Origin: Phycisphaerae bacterium | Lineage (GTDB): Bacteria > Chloroflexota > Anaerolineae > 4572-78 > J111 | Direction: 5' to 3' | NCBI GenBank assembly: GCA_028285035.1 | Contig: JANQQF010000043.1 | Coordinates: 1 to 64,000, forward strand | DNA: 64,000 nt | In this document: positions 42,722 through 51,141 of the stretch, one piece after another | Layout: every line of letters begins with the position of its first letter | How positions within the stretch are numbered: position 1 is the stretch's first letter | Made by a program: the position numbers and the translations under genes | Notes under the pieces: model-generated | Told to the model about the DNA's origin: nothing | Seen by the model: the letters and a program-made list of their open reading frames with translations, nothing else | Databases searched by the model: none

Positions 42722-43741
42722 TCACCCAACGTAGGGTGTGGTCGATTGATTGATGATGATGTTTGTTGGGAGAATAATCTCCTCAAACTCTGATGGCGTC
42801 CCTTGACTAATTCGCTTTAACAATAGCTCTGTAGCTTGCATCCCCATGTCATAGCCTGAGAAAGCAGCCATCGTAAAAAAGGGTTCTTCCAAGGTAAACA
42901 GAGGCGGACGCCGAAAATCGAAGGTTGCTAATGACAAATCTCTTGGAATCTGCATATTTGCTTCTCTTGCGGCATTCAAAGTCCCTACAGCCAAGTCATT
43001 GTTTGCCGCACAAATTGCAGAGGGCCTGTCGGGAGCCGTGATCATTTTCTTTGCAATCTCAAAGCCGCTTTCGATTGAGTAGCTGCCAAATTCAATAAGT
43101 GCTTCATCAATAGTGATATCAGCCTCTTGTAAGGCCTTTTGATAACCACGTACCCGATCAACAGCCGTAGAAACCTCTTTACGTCCAGTAATCATGCCAA
43201 TTCGACGATGACCAAGTTCGATGAGATGGTGTACCAATCGATAAGCTGCGTCAGCCGAGTCGGCCCGTACAGTATCGACTTCTGCTGTTGGAATGTGTCG
43301 GTCCATAATGACAATGGGGACTTCATTACTTTTGGCGACTTCCACAAATCGAAGCTCACTGCGAGCCGGGGCCAAGACAACCCCATCCACCTGTTTACTG
43401 ATCAAGTTCTTTAATAAATCCAACTGTCTTTCTGCAGAGCCGTTTGGGTTACTGATGATGACTTGAAAATCATTACGAGTGGCAACTGTCTCAACTCCCT
43501 GCAAAACTCTTAACCAAAATGGGTTAACTAAATTGTCAACAATGAGGGCAATTGTTTTGGTTGCTTGAATTCGTAAACTTTGCCCCAATTGATTTGGCAC
43601 ATAATTTAATTCTTCTATGGCAGCTTCAACCCGTTCGCGGGTTTCCTCTTTTACATAACCAGATTGATTGATCACGCGAGATACAGTCATAGCTGTAACG
43701 CCAGCTAAATTGGCGACATCCTTAATTGTCGGTCTACCCAT
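42722..43741 (-). CDS. LacI family transcriptional regulator
   Basis: The 339-residue protein has the LacI helix-turn-helix and hinge at the start (T-I-K-D-V-A-N-L-A-G-V-T-A-M-T-V-S-R-V-I-N) and a periplasmic-binding-protein-like sensor domain (from about 60). It likely represses the fucosidase, importer and lactonase genes around it and derepresses on binding a sugar or sugar acid. Three tandem palindromes just upstream of its own start point to autoregulation. Confidence 0.95.
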   Translation of the reverse strand: MGRPTIKDVANLAGVTAMTVSRVINQSGYVKEETRERVEAAIEELNYVPNQLGQSLRIQATKTIALIVDNLVNPFWLRVLQGVETVATRNDFQVIISNPNGSAERQLDLLKNLISKQVDGVVLAPARSELRFVEVAKSNEVPIVIMDRHIPTAEVDTVRADSADAAYRLVHHLIELGHRRIGMITGRKEVSTAVDRVRGYQKALQEADITIDEALIEFGSYSIESGFEIAKKMITAPDRPSAICAANNDLAVGTLNAAREANMQIPRDLSLATFDFRRPPLFTLEEPFFTMAAFSGYDMGMQATELLLKRISQGTPSEFEEIILPTNIIINQSTTPYVG

Positions 43742-43773
43742 AATTTTGATTCCAGTGTGTTTTGCAATATCAA

Positions 43774-43832
43774 GATGTTAACCGTAACATCACATATGTT
43801 AACCGTAACACATCTATATGTTAACCGTAACA
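43774..43832. promoter_or_regulatory. Three tandem LacI-type operators upstream of lacI
   Basis: The 14-mer TGTTAACCGTAACA, a palindrome of the LacI form (TGTTA, CG centre, TAACA), occurs perfectly three times at 43776-43789, 43797-43810 and 43819-43832. Start-to-start spacing is 21 and 22 bp, two helical turns, so repressors would line up on one face of the DNA. The first copy has wider arms (GATGTTA/TAACATC). They sit 35-90 bp upstream of the regulator start codon. Confidence 0.85.
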
Positions 43833-43953
43833 TCTTATTTTGCAAATTTAACATTACAGAATCAAAATCGCCCTGTGGCATATTCAGTGTTTGGTGGTCT
43901 ATTTTAGAGAAATTTCAGTGGAATAAACTGCCAAACACTTAACTTTTTCTAAA

Positions 43954-45039
43954 CTACATGAATTTCAGACAAACGGGTGTTGGTACATCAACCACCTGCC
44001 CCGTCTCTTCTAATTGTCCAGTTTCCTGATTGATACGAAACGTGACAATTGTGTCGCTGTCTTGATTAGCCACTAACAAAAAAGTTCCTGTCGGATCGAT
44101 GGCAAAATTTCGTGGCGTTTTGCCTTGGGTCAATTGATGGCCTACATACGTTAGGCGACCATTTTCTTCGTTCACCGCATAAATGACCAGACTATCGTGT
44201 CCTCGATTGGCCCCATACAAAAATTTACCGGAAGGGGTGATTTGAATATCAGAGGTGTGACTGTGCCCATCAAATTTGTCAGGTAGCGTAGAGACCGTTT
44301 CAATTAATTCCAGTGCCCCATTCTCACTATCATAGGTCAGCGCACTGATCGTAGAATTTAACTCGTTAATGACGTAGATATAATGGCCATTAGGATGAAA
44401 AACGAGATGGCGTGGCCCAGACCCGGGTGACAAGACAAGTTCATGGTGTGGTAATAATTGGCCGTTTGACAGATCTAATCGATAGCTAAAAACTTTATCT
44501 ACCCCTAAATCTGTTACCAACGCATAGGTATTGGTGGGGTCCATGGCAATGTAATGTGTGTGTGGCCCTTCTTGTCGGTCTACGTCTGGTCCAGAGCCTT
44601 GGTGTTGGATCTTGCTAATGACAGGGGATAAGCTCCCATCATCTTTAATGGCAAAAACAACAACGCTACCGCTCTCATAATTGGTCACCAAGGCATATCG
44701 ATTACTCGCTTCGACGGAAATATAACTGGTTAGCGATCCTTGCGATGGTTGCATATTCAAATAGGTTAGGCTGCCATCTTCCGGGTCAATCGCGTAGGCT
44801 TTCACCAAACCCTCATCCCATCCCCAAATCTCACTATTGGCATATAAAAATTTTCGTTGCGGATCCACTGTCAAAAATGAGGGACTATCAATTCCATGAG
44901 TTTCACTCAAATAGGTTAACGCCCCCGTTTGAGGATTAAAATGATATACATAAATTCCTTCACCCTTTGCTGAGGCCAAATAGGGTGCTGGGCGAGTAAA
45001 TGTCCCTACATAAAGAATGGTTGACGATTGTTTTGTCAT
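43954..45039 (-). CDS. Lactonase family protein (seven-bladed propeller, Pgl-type)
   Basis: The 361-residue protein belongs to the 6-phosphogluconolactonase-type propeller family. It shows repeated Y-V-x-N-x-x-x-x-x-I-x-x-F/Y units, H-Y-I-A-M-D-P-T, G-P-R-H-L-V-F-H-P-N-G and P-R-N-F-A-I-D-P-T-G. Such enzymes hydrolyse aldonolactones. No signal peptide. Here it would open the lactone made by the L-fucose-dehydrogenase-like AKR (21558-22607), supplying a step otherwise missing. It lies 15 bp from the CoA-transferase gene. Confidence 0.85.
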   Translation of the reverse strand: MTKQSSTILYVGTFTRPAPYLASAKGEGIYVYHFNPQTGALTYLSETHGIDSPSFLTVDPQRKFLYANSEIWGWDEGLVKAYAIDPEDGSLTYLNMQPSQGSLTSYISVEASNRYALVTNYESGSVVVFAIKDDGSLSPVISKIQHQGSGPDVDRQEGPHTHYIAMDPTNTYALVTDLGVDKVFSYRLDLSNGQLLPHHELVLSPGSGPRHLVFHPNGHYIYVINELNSTISALTYDSENGALELIETVSTLPDKFDGHSHTSDIQITPSGKFLYGANRGHDSLVIYAVNEENGRLTYVGHQLTQGKTPRNFAIDPTGTFLLVANQDSDTIVTFRINQETGQLEETGQVVDVPTPVCLKFM

Positions 45040-45053
45040 AAGTAAGCTATACC

Positions 45054-46211
45054 TTATTCAATCTTTGAAAGTAATCCAAATTCTCCAAAAACCTGTTCGG
45101 TATCTTCTCCCAAACGCGGCGCACCTTTAGGGTTAATGAGCGACTCCCCATCAATTCTAACTGGACAGCGGGTCGTTCTCAAAGAAATGTCCTCACCCCT
45201 AGACACCTCTTGCACAAAATTGAGAGACTTGAAACCTTCATGTTCCACTAAACGCGGCCAGTTCAGCACATCAGCGCACCAAATATCGGCGGGTTCCAGG
45301 ATGTTTAGCCAATGGGTTGTCGGTTGTGTTTGTAGATGATCCACCAAAATCTGTTTGATCTCATCTCGCTTGGTCAACCACATTTTTGAGTCGCTATAAA
45401 TCAGAAGGTCAGGGCAGTCTAACAAATTACCTAGCTCAACAATCGAACTCATAGCCAAAGCAAGATACCCATCGGCGGTTTCATAGATACCATAAGGCGC
45501 AGGCAAATAAGCGTTGGCGTTGTTAATCTTGCCCCTATGAGGCAATTGACCGCCATCATTGAGATGGGTGGTAAAGACCTCAAACTGAAAATCCAAGATT
45601 GACTCCAGCAAACTGACTTCGACCAGTCCGCCTTGTCCGGTGATTCCTCGACGAACCAAGCAGGCCAAAATCCCTTGTACCAAGTGTGCCCCAGTAACCA
45701 TATCGACGATGGATAAACCAAATGGTAGCGGTGGTTGGTCTGCGTTGCCATTAAGCCAAGGTAACCCAGAAATCGCCTGAACGAGAAGATCCTGTCCCGG
45801 TTTTTCACGCCAAGGGCCGATCTTCCCATAGCCTGTTACCTGACCATAAATCAGCTTTGGATTCAATTGACAGACCGTATCATAATCCAAGCCAAGTCGG
45901 GTCATTACTCCAGGTCGAAAGTTTTGAATCATCACATCGGCTTGGACAATGAGCGTTTTCGCCTTATCCAGATCGGCTGGGTCCTTTAAATTGAGTGCCA
46001 CACTTTCCTTGTTACGATTAATCGCATGAAACAGCGTGCTATCCCCATCCAACTCAAGCTCATTGTTGTAAAGCTGTCGGGATAGGTCCCCCACATCGGG
46101 TCGTTCTATTTTTATGACCCGTGCGCCCAAGTCTGCTAACCGCAAGCAGGCAGCTGGGCCAGCCAAAAATTGGCTAAAATCAAGAACGAGCAAGCCGTCT
46201 AAAGGGTTCAT
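45054..46211 (-). CDS. CaiB/BaiF (class III) CoA-transferase, copy 1
   Basis: The 385-residue protein has the class III CoA-transferase layout: [35 protein letters not shown]-x-x-G-P-W and S-I-V-D-M-V-T-G, whose Asp is the catalytic residue (covalent CoA ester). They move CoA between carboxylic acids. It is very similar along its whole length to the protein at 47423-48568; the two flank a dioxygenase and a small gene. Substrate unknown, with a MaoC hydratase in the divergent operon. Confidence 0.93.
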   Translation of the reverse strand: MNPLDGLLVLDFSQFLAGPAACLRLADLGARVIKIERPDVGDLSRQLYNNELELDGDSTLFHAINRNKESVALNLKDPADLDKAKTLIVQADVMIQNFRPGVMTRLGLDYDTVCQLNPKLIYGQVTGYGKIGPWREKPGQDLLVQAISGLPWLNGNADQPPLPFGLSIVDMVTGAHLVQGILACLVRRGITGQGGLVEVSLLESILDFQFEVFTTHLNDGGQLPHRGKINNANAYLPAPYGIYETADGYLALAMSSIVELGNLLDCPDLLIYSDSKMWLTKRDEIKQILVDHLQTQPTTHWLNILEPADIWCADVLNWPRLVEHEGFKSLNFVQEVSRGEDISLRTTRCPVRIDGESLINPKGAPRLGEDTEQVFGEFGLLSKIE

Positions 46212-46229
46212 CGTAATCGCATCGTCCCT

Positions 46230-47093
46230 CTAACCCGCAGCTTTAGTCGGCATATTCTCTAAACGAGTGAGCCAATAATGCGCATCAAACGTATCGTCCC
46301 CGGTCAAAAAGCGCCACAGTTTGATTCGATTGACGATTTCCAAGCGGCCGGACGCTGCCTCAAACCACGGTTCCGGCTCATTCAAAATGGCTTGAATATC
46401 ATCTCGATTGCCATCTGAACCACCATAGATGATTTTGTGCTCAACATCAGCCTCGGATAAATCCTCATCGTTCCACAGTCGCATCTGACGAACTTGAGGG
46501 TTGAGTCGAATTTTATACATATAACGCACGCGGTCCGTCTTATTCTGTCGTCCACAGTGCCAAATGCCATGATGCAACACTAAAATAGAGCCGGCTGGAC
46601 AGACCATCGGAATTTGTCCAACAAAATTTTGATAGCGGGCAATATCGGATTCATTAATCCGCCGAAAATGGCTACCTGGTAATAACAAGGTCCCCCCCAT
46701 TTCTAGCGGAATCTCATGGGGGAAATACATAATTTGAATATCAAAGTGGGTACGAGTATCGATGATAGAGTCGCCGTGCAGCCCTTGGGCTTTGCCTTCA
46801 TTGGGTTGTCGGATGTGAATGGCGTGGTGATCAAATAATGGATCAGGTCCAACGAGGCTGTAAATCAAACCTTGAATTTCAGGAAGGTCCAACATATCTC
46901 GAATTGCAGACGACTCGGGATAACATTGTGAAAGTGGCGTTCCCGCCGATTGGCTTTTGATACCACCTGCCTCCATTTCGGCCATCACTCGTTGATTGAT
47001 CTCCTCTGACACGAGTCCATCAAATCGTAAAAATCCCCGAGCAACAAACGAGGCCATCTGTTTTGAGTCAAGCAGATAATGTTTCTCAACCAT
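46230..47093 (-). CDS. Phytanoyl-CoA dioxygenase-family Fe(II)/2-oxoglutarate oxygenase
   Basis: The 287-residue protein has the iron-binding facial triad: H-G-D (G-L-H-G-D-S-I-I-D) in the middle and His in H-H-G-I-W-H-C-G about 70 residues later, followed by D-R-V-R-Y-M-Y-K-I-R-L with the 2-oxoglutarate-binding Arg. It probably hydroxylates a small acid or its CoA ester. The ATG at 47093 follows GGAGG by 6 nt and overlaps the small upstream gene by 8 bp, so the two are coupled. It lies between the two CoA-transferase copies. Confidence 0.88.
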   Translation of the reverse strand: MVEKHYLLDSKQMASFVARGFLRFDGLVSEEINQRVMAEMEAGGIKSQSAGTPLSQCYPESSAIRDMLDLPEIQGLIYSLVGPDPLFDHHAIHIRQPNEGKAQGLHGDSIIDTRTHFDIQIMYFPHEIPLEMGGTLLLPGSHFRRINESDIARYQNFVGQIPMVCPAGSILVLHHGIWHCGRQNKTDRVRYMYKIRLNPQVRQMRLWNDEDLSEADVEHKIIYGGSDGNRDDIQAILNEPEPWFEAASGRLEIVNRIKLWRFLTGDDTFDAHYWLTRLENMPTKAAG

Positions 47094-47367
47094 CGACATC
47101 CTCCAATTTTTCAAAGATGAATTCATGTTTGTGATATGACGTGGTATGTTCCAACCCAGGATAGGGTGGAATTAATTGGGGAAACTGAATAGCCCGCCAC
47201 CCATCACGCAACGCATCTAACCCTGTTTTATAGGGTGGGGTATCACTATCACCTGTGGTATATGCCTCCTGTCCTGTACCGTCATAGACGGTCCACCCCC
47301 GCACCTCACTATCGAGAGCCGAGTTTCGCAAATATAAGATTAGAACCTTTTGTCTCCGTTGAGTCAT
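47086..47367 (-). CDS. Small conserved-looking protein of unknown function
   Basis: This 93-residue protein is acidic at the end, soluble, and carries no motif I recognise. It contains a V-R-G-W-T-V-Y-D-G-T-G strand, a P-P-Y-x-T-G-L-D-A-L-R-D-G-W-R segment and an H-K-H-E-F-I-F-E-K-L-E-D end. That it is a real gene is supported by a protein-like composition, an AGGAGG region upstream (AAGGAGGC near 47377) and coupling to the dioxygenase (8-bp overlap with a GGAGG inside its end). The tight link suggests a partner or accessory factor of the dioxygenase. Confidence 0.7.
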   Translation of the reverse strand: MTQRRQKVLILYLRNSALDSEVRGWTVYDGTGQEAYTTGDSDTPPYKTGLDALRDGWRAIQFPQLIPPYPGLEHTTSYHKHEFIFEKLEDVDG

Positions 47368-47422
47368 TGTGCTCGATTAGCCTCCTTGGCAATGAAAATC
47401 AGATAACATTATCAAACAGAAA

Positions 47423-48568
47423 CTAAGACAATCCAAACTCGGCTTGTAGCCTTTCAGTATCCTCACCTAATCGTGGTGCACCTTTCGCCGCTGTCAATAC
47501 CCGTCCATCCACCCGAATGGGGCAGCGGGTGGCCTTCATAGGGATTTGCTCACTACGACCAACCATCTGCACCATATTCAAAGCTTTGAATCCTTCATGC
47601 GCCGTGAGTTGACGCCAAGTTAGTACATCCGCGCACCAAATATCGGCAGGTTCCAAAATACCCAACCAATGTGCCGTGGTTTGGGTTTGCAAATGTTCAA
47701 CCAAAATACGCTTTATCTCATCACGTTGACTAAACCAGCTTTTGGGATTGGTGTAAGTTAGCAGCGGTTCACAACTCAGTAATTCTCCTAACTGGGTGAT
47801 AGAACTCATCGCTAGCGCCAAAAAACCATCAGCCGTAGGGTAAATACCATAAGGTGCAGCCAAATAAGCATTGGCATTGTTTACGGCGCTACGCTGGGGT
47901 AGTTGACCGCCATCATTTAGATACGTAGTGAACACCTCGAATTGAATATCCAAGGCTGTCTCAATCAGACTTACCTCAACCAAGCCGCCTCGCTCAGTGA
48001 TGCCTCGGCGAACCAAACAGGCTAAAACTCCTTGGACCAGATTCGCCCCAGCAAACATATCAACTACCGATTGTGCAAAGGGCGTCGGCGGCATATCAGC
48101 ATTGCCATTGAGCCAAGTTAAGCCAGAAATCGCCTGCACTAACAAATCCTGTCCTGGCTTATCCCGCCACGGCCCTTCACTCCCATATCCCGTCACTTTG
48201 GCATACACGAGGCGTGGATTGAGTGAGGAAAGTGCCTCATAATTCAACCCCAATCGGGCCATGACCCCAGGCCGATAATTTTCAATCATTACATCGGCTT
48301 GCTGGATCAGAGCTTTCACCTGCCCTACAGCCTCAGGCTCTTTTAAGTTAGCAATAAAACTCTCTTTGTTGCGATTGATGGTATGGAACAGCACGCTATC
48401 GCCATCTAATTCAAGATCGCCATTATAAAGCTGGCGGCACATATCACCCGTGCCAGGCCGCTCAACTTTAATGACTCTAGCTCCTAAATCAGCCAACCGC
48501 AGCGCGGCTGAAGGGCCAGCCAGAAATTGACTAAAATCGAGAACTAGTATTCCCTCTAAGGGTTTCAC
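47423..48568 (-). CDS. CaiB/BaiF (class III) CoA-transferase, copy 2
   Basis: The 381-residue paralogue of the protein at 45054-46211 keeps the same motifs ([34 protein letters not shown] with catalytic Asp). The start codon is GTG at 48566-48568. Two copies may form a heterodimer or handle two acids; class III enzymes form interlocked dimers. It is the first gene of the operon, read from the divergent promoter region shared with the IclR gene. Confidence 0.92.
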   Translation of the reverse strand: MKPLEGILVLDFSQFLAGPSAALRLADLGARVIKVERPGTGDMCRQLYNGDLELDGDSVLFHTINRNKESFIANLKEPEAVGQVKALIQQADVMIENYRPGVMARLGLNYEALSSLNPRLVYAKVTGYGSEGPWRDKPGQDLLVQAISGLTWLNGNADMPPTPFAQSVVDMFAGANLVQGVLACLVRRGITERGGLVEVSLIETALDIQFEVFTTYLNDGGQLPQRSAVNNANAYLAAPYGIYPTADGFLALAMSSITQLGELLSCEPLLTYTNPKSWFSQRDEIKRILVEHLQTQTTAHWLGILEPADIWCADVLTWRQLTAHEGFKALNMVQMVGRSEQIPMKATRCPIRVDGRVLTAAKGAPRLGEDTERLQAEFGLS

Positions 48569-48671
48569 GATGTTGTATGCTCCATAGATGATAAGTCGTA
48601 AAGTAGCTGAGAGGCAGGATTACTCATCAGTATTCATTCACAATTAAAAATATTTTTTATATATGAACAAC

Positions 48672-48700
48672 AAGTTACTTCATTATCATTTTTTTGTCAA
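48672..48700 (-). promoter_or_regulatory. Promoter of the CoA-transferase operon
   Basis: On the minus strand a perfect TTGACA (48695-48700) lies 17 bp from TAACTT (48672-48677), about 105 bp before the GTG of the first CoA-transferase gene. The region is shared back to back with the IclR gene promoter, and TTTGTCAAAA is present next to both -35 boxes (48693-48702 and 48721-48730), a possible IclR operator half. Confidence 0.55.
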
Positions 48701-48721
48701 AACCACGCTTAAGTTTTTTAT

Positions 48722-48749
48722 TTGTCAAAAATAATTTTATATATAAAAT
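48722..48749 (+). promoter_or_regulatory. Promoter of the IclR operon
   Basis: TTGTCA (48722-48727) and TAAAAT (48744-48749), 16 bp apart in a very AT-rich spacer, lie 18 bp upstream of the IclR ATG with AAAGGA between. The short leader is normal. It diverges from the CoA-transferase promoter, so one IclR protein can control both directions. Confidence 0.55.
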
Positions 48750-48766
48750 AGCTAAAGGATCGTTTT

Positions 48767-49558
48767 ATGCATAGCTCTGATAAACAACCATCATCAAAAG
48801 ACTTCAAAGTACCTGCCCTAGCAAAAGGTTTAGATATTTTAGAAGAATTAGCCCGATCATCGCTGCCACAATCTCTAACCCAATTAGCCAATAATTTGGG
48901 TCGAACCAGCAATGAAATTTATCGAATGATCAACTATTTAGAGTGGCGAGGTTACATTCGACGGGAGCAACACTCAGGTAATTATTTTTTGTCACTCAAG
49001 CTCTATGAATTGGCTCATTTGAGTCCACCACTCGAAAACTTATTAAATGCGGCAACCATTCCAATGGAACAATTAGCCCAAATCCTACGGGAGTCGTGTC
49101 ACTTAAGTGTTTTACGACGGGGGCAGCTGGTTGTCTTAAAACAGGCGCTCAGTCCAGAAAAGATCTGTCTTTCAATCGAGGAAGGCGGAAGATTTCCTGC
49201 CATTCATACCGCATCTGGGCGCTTACTCCTAGCCTATCTACGGCAAGAGGAGTTGGCAGCCTTTCTAGAAGTGGATGCCGATTATCAACAACTGTCCAAG
49301 CCGGAACAAGAAACGTTCAATGCTAGACTGGCTGAGATTCGCGACAAGGGCTATTCGGACGCCGACAGCGAGACACACGTCGGTATTAGTGATCATTCAG
49401 TTTTGGTTGGAAATCCCAAAATTGGTCTAACTGCGGCACTTACTGTGGCTTCACTCACATTCGCGAAATCTGCGCCAGATAAGAAAGACATTCTGAACGC
49501 ACTCGAAGAATGTGCTAATAAAATTACCGAGGCGATGGGAATAAATAATGGAATTTAG
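48767..49558 (+). CDS. IclR family transcriptional regulator
   Basis: The 263-residue protein has the IclR winged helix (about 15-80: [15 protein letters not shown], then [17 protein letters not shown]) and the C-terminal effector domain (about 90-255; [13 protein letters not shown]). IclR members usually regulate adjacent catabolic genes and their own in response to an aromatic or organic acid. First gene of the plus-strand operon; it overlaps the MaoC gene by 11 bp. Confidence 0.95.
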   Translation: MHSSDKQPSSKDFKVPALAKGLDILEELARSSLPQSLTQLANNLGRTSNEIYRMINYLEWRGYIRREQHSGNYFLSLKLYELAHLSPPLENLLNAATIPMEQLAQILRESCHLSVLRRGQLVVLKQALSPEKICLSIEEGGRFPAIHTASGRLLLAYLRQEELAAFLEVDADYQQLSKPEQETFNARLAEIRDKGYSDADSETHVGISDHSVLVGNPKIGLTAALTVASLTFAKSAPDKKDILNALEECANKITEAMGINNGI

Positions 49559-50009
49559 GACTATTTACTTTGAAGAGTACAAAATCGGTGAGACCCGAGA
49601 AACTCTAGGGCGAACCATCACTGAAACCGATTTTGTAATTCACGCGGGGCAAACGGGTGACTTCTTCCCTCATCATATGGATGCGGAATGGGTCAAAACC
49701 CAAGAGTTTAAGCGACGTATCGCGCACGGCACCCTTATTTTAAGCATCGGGGTGGGGATGACCGCCAAGGACATCAATCCAGTTGCCTTTTCATATGGCT
49801 ATGACCGAGTCCGCTTTATCCGCCCCGTTCACATCGGCGATACCATTCGGGTGCGCGCCACAGTTAAGGAAAAGCGCGATCATCCTAAAAAAGCCGACCA
49901 TGGCTTTATGGCCGAACTTGTTGAGGTGATTAATCAGGATGATCAAACGGTTTTGGCCTGCGAACACCTCTACCTCGTCCAACGCAGGGAATTCGTGCCT
50001 CAGTCATAA
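49548..50009 (+). CDS. MaoC-like hydratase/dehydratase
   Basis: The 153-residue hot-dog-fold protein carries the hydratase 2 motif [14 protein letters not shown] with the catalytic Asp and His, followed by [12 protein letters not shown]. It adds or removes water at an enoyl-CoA (or mesaconyl-CoA-type) thioester. With the CoA-transferases across the divergent promoter it outlines a CoA-thioester pathway: activate, dehydrate or hydrate, transfer CoA. Overlap with IclR indicates cotranscription. Confidence 0.92.
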   Translation: MEFRTIYFEEYKIGETRETLGRTITETDFVIHAGQTGDFFPHHMDAEWVKTQEFKRRIAHGTLILSIGVGMTAKDINPVAFSYGYDRVRFIRPVHIGDTIRVRATVKEKRDHPKKADHGFMAELVEVINQDDQTVLACEHLYLVQRREFVPQS

Positions 50010-50039
50010 AACTTATTCAAACCTTTGAAGGGTGTTTTG

Positions 50040-51119
50040 ATGACCTTATCTATTCAAACGACAGCACGTTTGCCCAAAACGATGCGTCCAATCGTGATGA
50101 TTGGGGCAGGAGGCATCGTTAATGATGCTCATCTGCCAGCCTACAAAAAGGCAAGATTTCCCGTGGTCGGAATTTTTGACCTTGATCAAGGCAAAGCCCA
50201 TCAAACTGCTGCTAAGTTTGAGATTCCGCAGGTGTATACCTCAGTCGAGGCAGCCGTTGCAGAGGCCCCATTAGACGCCATTTACGATATTGCCGTCCCT
50301 GCTTCAGCCTTACCCAATATTCTGGCTCAACTACCCGATAGTGCCACAGTGCTTTTCCAGAAGCCAATGGGGGAAAATCTAGTTGAAGCGAAAAACATTC
50401 ATAAGCTTTGCCAAACTAAGCATCTAATCGCCGCTGTCAACTTTCAACTCCGTTACGCCCCCTTTGTTATCGCCGCCCGTAGTCTCATTGAACAAGGTGC
50501 AATCGGCCCTATCCACAATCTAGAGATACGGGTGACTGTCTACACCCCCTGGCATCTCTGGACATTTTTAGAGCAAGTCGAGTATGTAGAGTTCACCTAC
50601 CACAGTATCCATTATCTGGATCTCGTTCGTTCTTTTCTAGGGGAGCCACAGGGTGTGTATGCTAAAACAACCCATCACCCTAACACCACGAATATCGACA
50701 GCACCGCCAGCAACATTATTTTCGATTATGGCCCAACAACTCAGGCTACGATTTCTACCAACCATAGTCACAACTATGGCCTAACCCAACAGGAGAGCTA
50801 CATCAAATGGGAAGGGGCAAAAGGGGCAATCAAAGCCAAAATGGGCCTGTTGATGAATTACCCAACCGGAGTTCCTGATAAATTTGAGTATTGTTTACTT
50901 GAGAAAAATAGCGAGCCTATCTGGCAATCGCTGGATATCGAAGGAAGTTGGTTTCCTGATGGATTTATCGGGACAATGGCTAGCCTGCAATGCTTTGCTG
51001 AAGGTAGCAGTGATATCTTACCAACCTCTGTTGATAATGTTATCAACACGATGCGTTTGGTCGATGCAGCGCGACGTTCTAATGAAACTGGCGCGACCTC
51101 GCTCAATCTCGATGATTGA
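50040..51119 (+). CDS. Gfo/Idh/MocA family oxidoreductase
   Basis: The 359-residue protein has a Rossmann start (V-M-I-G-A-G-G-I-V-N-D-A-H-L-P-A-Y), an F-Q-K-P-M-G-E-N motif in the place of the usual E-K-P (catalytic Lys) and the alpha/beta C-terminal domain. These enzymes use NAD(P) on sugars, inositols and related compounds. The ATG at 50040 is preferred (AAGGG 7 nt upstream) over an upstream TTG. It lies 30 bp after the MaoC gene and 22 bp before the binding-protein-like gene, suggesting action on the same ligand. Confidence 0.9.
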   Translation: MTLSIQTTARLPKTMRPIVMIGAGGIVNDAHLPAYKKARFPVVGIFDLDQGKAHQTAAKFEIPQVYTSVEAAVAEAPLDAIYDIAVPASALPNILAQLPDSATVLFQKPMGENLVEAKNIHKLCQTKHLIAAVNFQLRYAPFVIAARSLIEQGAIGPIHNLEIRVTVYTPWHLWTFLEQVEYVEFTYHSIHYLDLVRSFLGEPQGVYAKTTHHPNTTNIDSTASNIIFDYGPTTQATISTNHSHNYGLTQQESYIKWEGAKGAIKAKMGLLMNYPTGVPDKFEYCLLEKNSEPIWQSLDIEGSWFPDGFIGTMASLQCFAEGSSDILPTSVDNVINTMRLVDAARRSNETGATSLNLDD

Positions 51120-51141
51120 TTAGACCAAGGAGGCACCAAAC

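Noticed and set aside
43886..43939. AGTGTTTGG/CCAAACACT inverted repeat as a terminator of the lactonase operon
   Set aside because: The loop is 36 nt and no T-run follows in the minus direction; the evidence is too weak for a feature.
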